Source of the DNA: Trileptium ribeirensis
Taxonomy: Eukaryota; Nematoda; Enoplea; Enoplida; Thoracostomopsidae
Direction: 5' to 3'
Assembly (NCBI GenBank): GCA_030248225.1
Contig: JASANE010028376.1
Span: forward strand, 1 to 64,000
Length of the DNA: 64,000 nt
The stretch's first letter is position 1; every line of letters begins with the position of its first letter. The translations under genes and the position numbers were made by a program. The notes under the pieces were generated by a model. That model did no database searches. It was not told the DNA's origin and was given only the letters and a program-made list of their open reading frames with translations. Positions 25,485 to 37,400 of the stretch are shown here, in pieces.

Positions 25485-28400
25485 GTAAGTGATACCAGTT
25501 TTTTCTTTATTTCTTTTATATCTTTATTGAGCGGAGCGAAGCGAAGCGTTTTTATTTTCTGTCTGGGATTAAAAAGGTCGATGTCCGTCCGTTCGTTAGT
25601 TCGTTCGTTCGTTCGGTCCGACGGATCTCAAAAGCCACTGAACCGATTTTAAAGAACTTTTTTTGTTTGAAAGCCTGCCATGTCAGAGTGTGCACCTGAT
25701 ATTTGGGATTAAAAAAATTCTGAGTGGTTAATTAGTAATTAGCTAATTAGTTAAGCTTATGCAGCTAAAATAGAGAATTTTGCAATATTTGCGTTATTTA
25801 TTGAAATAGAATCGTTTCGATCGAATCATTATAGGGTTTTTGGGTCGAAGAATTCAAATATAATATTTTTACCAATGATAAAATCCTATGCCCTATGCAA
25901 TTTGAAGAACATAAAATTGAGTACATTCGTAATGCTACAGCCCAAGCTCCGCTCACAAATGTAGTTCCACTACCGACTAGTTAACAAGAGTCAGCCTTAA
26001 AAATACTTTGTCTTAAACCTATATATAACTTTAAGCTACTAGATAAACGAAGCTAAAATATGCGACGATCAAATTGAATTCACTGTATCGCTTGTCTTAT
26101 GTGTAGGCAATGAACGTGTGACACAGCCTGCTTAAGTATATCAATTATATATCAGGTTCTTGTAGAAAACACTACGCAAGATCAGTTTTAGCGACTATTT
26201 AACATGTGGCAAAACATATGGACACATGTATACGTTGCATTGACCTTTACGTTTTTCCGTTTATCAATCCATTGATAGAAAGTTATACGTACAATAATTC
26301 ATAATTTGAGCAAAGCAGTTTTGAACTCTTGTGCTAAACGTAATAATTTTCATGCTTTTGCGGAACTACGAACAATGCTTACAGCAATATAGTACAAGCG
26401 AAACTGGATTCTGTTTAATTACTCGGTTTGCAATTTCTCATCTTTCGTGATTGTCTCGATATACTTTGATTTTGAAAAACTAATTGAAATTCAATGAAAT
26501 GTATTGCAAGATCAGTTTTAACGACTATTTAACATGTGACAAAACATATGGACACATGTATACCTTGCATTGACCTTTACGTTTTTCCGTTTATTAATCC
26601 ATTGATAGAAAGTTATACGTGCAATAGTTCATAATTTGAGCAAAGCAGTTTTGAACTCTTGTGCTAAATGTAATAATTTTCATGCTTTTGTGGAACTACG
26701 AGCAATGCTTACGGCAATATAGCACAAGCGAAACTGGATTCTGTTAAATTACTCGGTTTGCAATTTCTCATCTTTCGTGATTGTCTCGATATGCTTTCAT
26801 TTTGAAAAACTAATTGAAATTCAATGAAACGTATTTTGATTTCAGGCAATTTATATTCATTTGTCAAAACTGAAATTATGTAAAGTGAAACCAAAAATTC
26901 AATGTAGGAATTAAAAATGAAAATCACTTCTGTTGAAAAAAAATTAAACCAAATCGAACAAATCTTTGCCAAACTTGCCAATTATATTGGGTTTTGATTA
27001 GCTCAAATTGTTAGTATTCATATCACGTTATTCTAAATTCACGTAACTCAATTTGTTTTCTTCAATCATCATTTCAGCTTTCACTGTTTAAATATTTGTC
27101 TATATTTGAACATAAATTGTCTGAAATCAAATATATCTTGGTGAATTTAAAAAAATTTTAGTTGACAAAAATGTAATCAAAGCTCTTACAATATGAAACG
27201 TATCTTAGATCAAAGAATGAAAGAGCATTAATTTTATTTTTTAACACATGACTACAGAGCGCGCACATCTTATAGTATTTGCCGTATTACTGTATATCTT
27301 TTATATATTTTGACCATTTTCATAATGAATCTTATATAAATTTTGGGTTAAAGTAAAGCTGAAGGCCCTAACATTATATTCATGAAAACAACAACTTATG
27401 GCGGGGGTTAGGGTACGGCAGCCTTCCAACTTAGTCTTAGGCTTTGTGTGTGCGTCATATTGGGGTCTATGGTTGGCCTAAGGCACATGCGAGGCTTAGT
27501 ATATCGAGGACAGCATAGTCTGCGTATAGCTTATTACTCCCATCAGCTTGACTTTGGTGTTTGATCTAAATTTCGTTTAATTATAAACACTTCTGATTTT
27601 GCATCGCTTTGGTCTATAGCAAACAAATCCACTGTATGCATCTACTTTTGTAGCTTTGTATTTCAATATTTCAGTTTATCCTCCGACTCATGGATGGGAT
27701 CCGTGTAAGAACGCTTTGTTGTTGCCGTTATGTTTCAGTGCCTGGTCAGTGAATAAATATAAATCAGTTTAGCGCATACCGAAATATGTGCATAATAGCT
27801 TGCTGTGAGTAAGTTCTGGACACAGACATGACCTTTTTTGCAAAATATATTCCCGTATATGTAAAAATGTTAATCAGCAATAGGAGACACGTGGACAAGA
27901 ATACGGTGGGTATCAAAACTAACGTTGTTTTTGAAATAAACTAGAGAATATAATAATAAACTAGAGACTTTATAAAGTGTTAAAAACAATATGATTTAAA
28001 ATAAGCAATACCTAACTTTGGCTTGTTCAGAAAAGCCGAAGCACACTGTTATACCTTCTTTAAAGCAATGATGGTTCGGTTGTTAATCTTTATATTATTG
28101 TACTGTCATGACATACTGCAACTCTGAGATCCGTTTATGTAACGCTTGTTCTTGATCGATAAAGTTAAGTCCTTGTTGTAAACACATGTATACACATATG
28201 CTTTTTGTCACAACCATTAGGTTGTGACGTTGTTTTTGGGATTTTGTCTTACAGTTTATTGTATTTGCATATAGCTTTATTAGCGAAACAGTGTTTCGAA
28301 AACACTGGAGCGGTATAAAGACAGAATTTGCACCTTTCGTTTCTGAAGGACAGGTGCTGATTACAATGTATATGAATTTTCATTACCGGTGATGTTTCAT

Positions 28401-31400
28401 TTTTCATCGTGATGTGACACGCGAGGTGATTTTTGTCTTGAAGGGTGCCGGTAATAATTTTTGCCTTGAGATGTTTCATTAGAGGAGCCGCTGCCGAATA
28501 CACCGCTGATAACCAATTACCCAGCAGTAAACCGTCGGCAGTAAATTCAGTAATGCGCGAGTAAACTTAAAGTGACCTCACTAACAATCCTCTTTTGTAA
28601 TTTTGTATAAAATTTGTTACGGAACGCTTTTTGGTCAATTGAGATTCGGCGTTAAACTGTTCTCGAATGCAGCGCTCGGAATTGAAATCTAACCATTTTG
28701 TGTTTGCGAAAATTTAACTAAAATTACCCAAATTTTTGAAAACTAAAATTTGTCTTTTTGAATTAAACCAGTTTTGTCCTCGAACGTTGAGAGCTTAGCT
28801 ATAGGATCGATTTGAGTGTGACGTAACTTTTGCATTAAATATGTTCGCGAAAATTGTATAATCTAAATTTAAATGATTACTCATTAGGGAACTGAATTTC
28901 TGCAAATTGAAGTCGCCAAGCTTCTGTTCGAACACAAGGACTAATTTCTGACACTTGTGTTTGATTTTGCCAATTTTCAGTTACTGAAAACCCGAATAAA
29001 ATTAAGCCTTTTTTCCGTGACGATAGTTTGCGATCCGATATCGGTAATGACAAAATAGGATGGTTGGCATGGTCACCTTAAGTTTACTGAAGCATAACTT
29101 AAGTTAGTAGGATAATATGGCTTGGTCCAACTTTTAGTCTATGGCACTGTCTTCAAATAGCCAAACTAAAGCGGCGACAGACCTGCGATCCACCTATGGG
29201 TAAACTGCACTGCTCTATTCGATGCTGAGAAAGTCCCAGCATATTATTAAGCACTGCACTATAAACCATGCTATACGCTACGTTATTTATTTTGCATCCT
29301 ATTGCAACAACTCGTAATTACTGTAGAGCCTTCGTTTGGCTCCGCCAAGCGTTGATCGAGCAACGATTTCATAAAAAGAGTAAACAACAGAATCAGACGT
29401 TATGTAGTAGCGATAACGCTTTGAGACTGACAGAAAACTGAGCGGAATTTCTGACCTGAACTTGAGTCAGCTGATATAGGCCTAATCGTCACAAATACGC
29501 AAATCAGCGTCAATCTTGATTTACATAAAATCAAATATTTACAGCCACTCCATCACATCCTGCGCTAGAGGCGGAGCCAATGAATTGAAAAACCGGATAT
29601 CTGGGCGTTAAATTGAAATGAACCGACTTGAACAATTTCTGTTCGTCGAGCGGTTCCCTTACCAGACGCATGGCATGTCCCCTTTGTGTTTGCTCGTATA
29701 GTAGGCCTCGAAAGGCTATATGTCGTTGATTGGCACAAACGCGACCTTGTTCGTCGCGGAAAATTGCAGAGCTTTTGTATCGGTTGGTTATTTTCGATTG
29801 TTCCACGCTCCTGCCGCTGGATTCACCACGGTAGCTGGCCATATCGGATAACCAGAAAAATTTTCTAGGACGATGGATCCCTACGAATGCCGACGTTTGT
29901 CGTCAGCTTTTGCTTGATGAACTCGCATGTCTCCGTGCTGCTCCGCTTGCTGCGCCTCTCGCTGCATAGAGAGTCTTCTAAAAACGTGGACTTACATCGG
30001 TCAATGAACAGTTTCTTTGTTACGCTGCCAGCGTTTATTGTGATTGTTTTATCGCTGTTGGCGACGAATTGTATGGACCGGCATACCGTTGCTGAAGTGA
30101 ACGACGGATCTTGTTGCGAATCCACACGTAATGCGACAACATCAGGTCTTTTGGTACGAATGATGTAGTTGAATGTTCCCGATCAGGAGGTCGGAAACTG
30201 CTTGTTTCTTTTAAAAATCATGCATATACTGTGGATTCACATCGTCGACTTTCAGATTCCGTTGCACACAAATCTGATGAGGCATCTTGACTGAGGTACC
30301 AATTGTGTACGGCTGTAACCATGTTTGTTGACGGAGGATCGTACTCCAGGCATTGCCAATGGAAGCGCGTGATACCAAGGTGGGTCGTTGGCATGGGCTA
30401 TGAGTGCACCCTTGAGGATACGGTGGAATTATTCGACTGCACCATAGCACGCCGGGTCTAATGCCTTTGTGCGTTTGCGCTTGATGCCCAGTTGCTGCAT
30501 CAAGTGACACCAAATCGACGATTCGAATTGCAATCACCGCTCGGAGATGAGTATCCGAGGAATATCAAAACGTGCTACTCATCCGTGCAGAAACGCGGTT
30601 GCGACTGATGAAGACGTGATCCCATGGTACGGAAATTCTTAACACAACTCAAGCGCAACGCACGCTCGCTCCGCGATTCCACAGGTGAGTTATGTAATAT
30701 CCCACTACGATCACCTATATAGCGTAGATGACCGCGATGTGATTGTGGCCTGTGATGTAGCGGTAGCGCGTTAGTCTTGCAAGCTAGAAGCTCTGGTTCG
30801 AATCCCGTAAAGTCTCTCGTGGATCTAATCGGACGTTATATATTTTACATCATATTACTAATTACAAATACCACATAATTACAGATTAGCGTCTTATGAC
30901 GTATTACTTACCAGGCGTGAACCTAATGATTTTAAATACACACAAACTCCAATCGTGCGATATTACATCTCAGTATTAAAGTGAAGGTATGCTATGGAAA
31001 TTACTAAAATTTCGTATACTTTATAATTCTGGATCGCAGAACAAGAGCTATTTATATGCGGGACCCACAGGGAACAAACTATGGCAATTTATGTTTCACG
31101 AAAGTCCTATATAAACAATGCAACAAAAACGTTTCCACAATGCAAATGTGTTTGTAGCTCAGCGTTATCATGCGAGCAGTCGTGTTCGAGCTTTGGGCTG
31201 AAATCATCTTTACTCCAGTGCTGATGATACCAAGTATCCTGGGATTAAATTGTACTCTCGGTTTTGAAACGAAAAGGTAAATTGGTTACATTTTACTCAT
31301 GATATGACTACATTATGGAGCAGCAACACCAATACAAACAGCAGCATTTTATTCGATATTATTTATTGTAAAATATTTGCCGTTATTAAATTGCGTCACA

Positions 31401-34400
31401 ATAAATTTCAAGATGTTAATTCATGTCACGATTTAGATTTATTACTCACATCCAGCTTAAGCAGGCTTTATATACATAAGTTATTCTCGTAAAATTTTCT
31501 GTAAGGTGGATTGACAAGCTAGTGTCACTGTCAGGTGCACGATTTGAATCCGCCGGCTGAAATCTTAGTACATGTTACTTTGTCTCATACAACATTTTAG
31601 GTTTATTTAGAATATGTGCGTATGTTCCTGATTTGGTTACTTAAATATTTTTCAAATAGCTACAGTGAATTATTTCTGTAAAAGAAAAATTATCGAGCCA
31701 ATGGCCTTGTCAATTGCACGATTTGAATCCGCGGATTGAAATCTTAGTTCGTTACTTTGTCTCCCACAACATTTTGGTTTATTAAGAATATTGGTGTATG
31801 CTCCTGCTTTGGTTTCATAACTTTTTTTTCAAATAGCTACTGTGACTTATTCCTCTGAATTAAAAATTATCTTAATCAACCTATGCCCGGTTATCACTAG
31901 AAAATAATTACTTTCGGACATAACAACTTGTATGCATATACAGTTTATCTGTTTGCAGCAGAGATTGCACATGTATCCCATATTATGGTTAATAGCAACG
32001 GCAGTATAAGCAGCTAATGTATTTTATGCACTAAAACTTGTACATATACTCAGACATAACAACTTGTATACATATACAGTTTATCTGTTTGCAGCAGAGA
32101 TTGCACATGTATCCCATATTATAGTTAATAGCAACAACAGCATAAGTAGCTAATATATTTTATGCACTAAAAACTTGTACATATACTCGGACATAACAAC
32201 TTGTATGCATATACAGTTTATCTGTTTGCAGCAGAGATTGCACATGTATCCCATATTATAGTTAATAGCAACAACAGCATAAGTAGCTAATATATTTTAT
32301 GCACTAAAAACTTGTACATATACTCGGACATAACAACTTGTATGCATATACAGTTTATCTGTTTGCAGCAGAGATTGCACATGTATCCCATATTATAGTT
32401 AATAGCAACAACAGCATAAGCAGCTAATGTATTTTATGCACTAAAACTTGTACATATACTCAGACATAACAACTTGTATACATATACAGTTTATCTGTTT
32501 GCAGCAGAGATTGCACATGTATCCCTTATTATAGTTAATAGCAACGGCAGCATAAGTAGCTAATGTATTTTATGCACTAAAAACTTTGGTTACACCGCAT
32601 TGGGCAGGCTTTGCTACAAATTATGTTTTTAATTTTCGATAACACAAATGCTTTGCTGACATTAGTGTAGCTCAAAAGTTTTATTCTCGAAACATATATT
32701 CTAATATTTCTGTCAATGTATTTCAGGCGAATGGTACCGAACTTATTGTAAGTTTCTCAATATTCAAAGGAAATTAAAGTTTTTTAATTACTGAACCAAA
32801 AGTGCATTAGAGATAAGTATGATACTTCCCTGCACTCTAATCTTAACCCGTGTTGGCTGAAACTAACGGTTTTGGCTCTACCCCCTCATTTCTGGTTGGG
32901 AGTCATCATGCACAGACCCCACCGTTTTGTGTGTGGTGGGTATTCTCGACCTCCCTCATTTTGTGGGGGGATTAGGTAGGTCGGACCACTAGTTATGAGG
33001 GTTCTGTTCAAATGGCAGCTGTGTTGAACCAGTTCTAAATTTTTTTATTTAACATGTCTGTAGCACGCAGCCATTTGTAGTCCAAGTTGTTAAACTACTA
33101 ACAAGCTGCTGTACTGAAAGCGTGGTATCAGTAACAAATATTTGGCTAGTAACGATAATAAACATTTGTTTTAAAACCCTAACCGGTATGAATATGATAA
33201 TGTATTTATGCTGTCTATGCGTTGCTTAAATTTTCGACTGTTTTAACACTTATATTTTGAGCAATATGTATGGCTATAGGGCAATGGGTAGAGGGCAATG
33301 CATGTAGCAGTTAAAAGGAGTCAAACAAGCCATAGAACAAAAAATTGGCAGAATGTTAAACAACTTCCTATTTGGAAATTATGCGAACTGACAGTCAACT
33401 GTCGTTACGCTGTATCCTCCAAGTACTCCATAAAATTACACACTACACGCTGACAAAGCTTCATAAGAGTTGGTTTGGCTTTTCACATGAGCACAATAAA
33501 TGTGAGTAGTAACGAAAGTGTGGTGACAATTGAAGAAAGTAGTAAAGAAATATTAAATACTATGGACTCAAGCAAAATGGATTGTAAGTAATACTAAGAA
33601 TTGAATATTGCAAATCATTTTGGACCTAGATATAGTTTCTTTTACGTAGATATAATTTTTGCTCTTTTTTCCGATTTTTGTATATATATATATTTGTCAA
33701 AATTATGCGCCGCGCCTTCGGCGCATGTCCTGGGCGGGCCCGTCAGAGGAATAACGCTATCTCCCAGGTAATCGGCGACGCCCTGATCAAGGGAGTGCGA
33801 GCATCAGGGGATATAACCGGCCTATAAGCATGTATGATAAACAGGCACCTGAGCTCAGTCGTGCATCTGGGGACAAGCTAATATAAAAACAACTGGAGTA
33901 TGATATAATACATTTGGTAGCAAGCTAAGGTAAAACACGTCTTGGGGCAATACAATCATAGCAAACTTCTGGAGCATAGGTGCACATAGGGTGGTAAATC
34001 CATATTTACTACCGTTGCGCGCTGAAGGCACGCACATAGTTTTCAGCAAAAACAAAAATCTGTGGGAAATGGCAAATGTCCGCTTATTTTCCGTGGTGGC
34101 CGAAAGAAAGGCGTGCTAGTCCAGCTTGTTTTCTGAGTGGGGGGAGGAGCACTTAAATGCAATATTTTTACATTTGTAATATTCACAAAATTCATTCGCG
34201 AAGTCTCCGCAACACCTAGGCCCCCGTTAAAGGATATTGGTGAAGGCGGTCGTGATGGCTCTGCTATTAACCAGTCCAATGTTTATAGATGTTAGCGAAT
34301 AAACTTTTACATCGTCTGGTCGAAAATTATGCCTTTGACTCCTTAATTGTACTTAGAAAAATTATATATCCCGTATAGCATGAACTGTGAAAACCTAAGC

Positions 34401-37400
34401 AAAACAGATACATGAATTAACTGCTTATATGCGATACCAGAAAAATTTTAACCGACTTTGACATGAAAGAACGTTTTTGCCTACTGAATCCCAATAAATT
34501 ATGGAGCTGAGGTCGATAATTTGTGTATATATTCCACATAGTGACAATTGCGTGTTGGAAATTTGAGCCAATTTCGTGAAACCTATGACATATTAGTCAA
34601 GGTTATCGTAGCGAAATGTAGTCGAAAACGCACGGCCACATCCGGCCTTTCATAAATAAAATAAATAGTTAAGCTATGCTAGTAAGTCCAAATTATACTT
34701 GCATTGGGATGTCGCTGTGTATCAACTTAACCTTGTTTCCATTTTTTCTGCATTAAGCATTTGGATAAAAATCGTATAATAGCAATAACAAAAATAAATA
34801 AAACGAAAGGATAAAGGATAAAGATGCAATTGGCACTAGGTGACAATCCGGGTTATTATGCCGAAGCATTGTGCGCAGGCTGGCCGTGATGATTGTCCAT
34901 TACACCACCCATCATCTTATCCGCCTAGACCAAAGTCTAGTACCTGTTTAACGCATAGGTACTGCGTTAGAAAACGAAACCTGACCCGAAACATTAGAAC
35001 AAAACCACAACAATAGACTTGTTAGGCATGTGGAAAAGTCCAAAAACTAACACAGTGCGTTATTTCATTAGTTACCGAAAGAAAACGATTGCCTTCGTCG
35101 CCATGTCAATTTTCGCGCGATAGAAACATTAATTAAACATAACCTAATACAGAGACATATATAAATATGCATATATTTTTGATGTACTCTTAATAAACTT
35201 ATATGCAAAAAGACTTACGCGATTACGGATTTTAACGTGTTAATTTTACAGCTTATTATATTCTTGATTTTTGTAGATTATTTTATAAAATTTCAGGCGG
35301 TTCCGAGCAGACATTTTCTATTAAGCACTGTCAAAATTGCTTGCATATTTAATTTATTGCTGTTTCATTGTATACTATTTGTTGCAGCATACGGTGGTCG
35401 TAGCGCATACAATAGTGACGGTAAGTTTTCTTACAAGTTTAGTATAATGCGGCGTTTACGTTATACAGGAACTCCGTTGGAAATTAGATTCACACTGAAT
35501 GTATCCGCCACCACCGCACCATATTAACCATTGCAAGGCTAAGATAGTATACATTGATAATATTGTGTCGACGATGGTTTGATGCGCAGTACACCACAAT
35601 TTTACGGAAAACTTGTGTAATGTCAAAAACACCATGCTTTTAATACACTTCCTATGTAATGTGTTTGGCCTGTGGTGTCCTGTACGCCTCCCAACAATAG
35701 GTAAATTCAGACACCATAGTTAAGTTGATGGTGATTTCTACACCTTCTGTTCTGTTATATCGTGTAGATATGTATGTATACCATCGGATGGTATGGTGTA
35801 GACTATACTAAAGATCTAAAGAGTCTAAAAATCCATATGCTGGATCTTGTATAAGGTAAAAGCCGCGTAATGTATCATAAAATCTTTTGAAGTGATCGAA
35901 GCCGTTTCAGAAACCATAGCAATTTTTATATTTAAACTTTAACTTTATAAAATCTTCATTTCCGCATTCTATTTACGTCCCAGTTGTTTTGAAAAGCAAT
36001 GTAACATACGGCAGTGTGGCCTCATGTGAAATATCGTCTTGAAACTTTCACCAAAATGTAATACCAAGCAGAGAAAGATAAGTGAAATATTGTAGTTTCT
36101 GCTGAAAATAAACATATAGCTGTAGGCTGTAACTCCATTTCATTTTTGTTTAGTATATATAGCCTTTCGTAACGGAGCTGTCCGAAAACTATAGAAATTG
36201 CGAGTTACAATGATAATAATAAATTGTTATATCGGAATTGTAATTAGATAGATTGACAGTTTTCGTTGTTCATGTGCTGCGTCAGGATTACTCCGAGGCA
36301 TTAGCTGCGCCGTTATTAAACAGTGAGCGCACGCCTGCTGTAGGAGGATTTAGAACGTAGCAAATAGCGGTGACACAGCTTTTGAGCACATCGAACTGTG
36401 TTCTGTATTGAGTTAGACAAAAACTGAACACAATGAGTACTAATGATTTCTGAGGGTACAGCCGCTATCAAAGCGCAGTGTGTAAATATTCGCATATTCT
36501 ATTATTATTTGCTAATCGACTTTTATAAACACAAACTTATCAACCAGAAATTTATTGTACATGAGAAATCCTTAACAACATTCATGTGCAATTGTGTTGT
36601 TTATTTCTGTTCAACTTACTCAGGCATACTTGTTAGCGGCAGCGCCTTATGGAATAAAAAATTTGTTTAGGGTTTCAAAGATCATCTTTCAGTTTAACGG
36701 AATGGCATAGTTATTTGTTCGCGTTACTCATTATTGTATGCCGTGTAACGGTTATGCATTATAATATTCTTCCTTATTAAAATAACGAACAATTTACACG
36801 TTACAAACTTTTTACTTCATATATAAAGATCTAAGTTTTATTTTTACATGCCAAAACCCCGAATTAAGTTCGTGTTATCGCAAGAAGAAACCATGGTCAG
36901 GTTGTATCATAACACAGTGCACGGGCAACATATTCATGGCTCCTTAACTTTTCTAAATTGGCAAGTTATAAAGTGAGTTCAGAAATTTTGAAAGTTTTAT
37001 AGCATGAACTGAGTGATTGGGAAGGTGAACTCTCGCATTAATATGCGTAAGTGATCGCTCATATAATGCCCGAGTTTTGATATTGGGACCCTTACAAAGT
37101 TAGTTCCGCTGATATAGCCGATTGTCATAGTAAGTGTTCATATTAACATAAATGCATATTAATTGCAGTGACACATCCCTCTTCTAACGGTAAATGATTT
37201 CGCGATTGAACCCAAGACTCATGATTACGGAAGTGTTAGAGACATGAATATTGCGTTCATTACGTTAAGTGAAAGTTCGTATGGAGGCTTTTTGTATTAC
37301 GAAGATTGTTTCAGCAGCTTTCCCACTGGTCACATTTACCTCAAAGATTTTATGTGATAATGGTGCTATAGTTGAGTGCAGTGTTTCGATTTCAGGTGTA

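Noticed and set aside
30758..30812. Functional tRNA-Ala gene
   Set aside because: The anticodon loop and B box are good, but the T stem and acceptor stem do not pair, so a SINE or pseudogene is more likely.
35290..35322. Possible 33-nt exon after AAAATTTCAG encoding GSEQTFSIKH in phase 1
   Set aside because: The donor would be GTCAAA, which is weak, and the next intron would be only about 65 bp, unlike the kilobase introns of this gene. It is left out of the model but worth checking in transcripts.
37102..37131. 30-nt phase 1 segment ending at GTAAGT (SSADIADCH)
   Set aside because: The acceptor (TTACAAAG) is poor and the composition differs from the other microexons.
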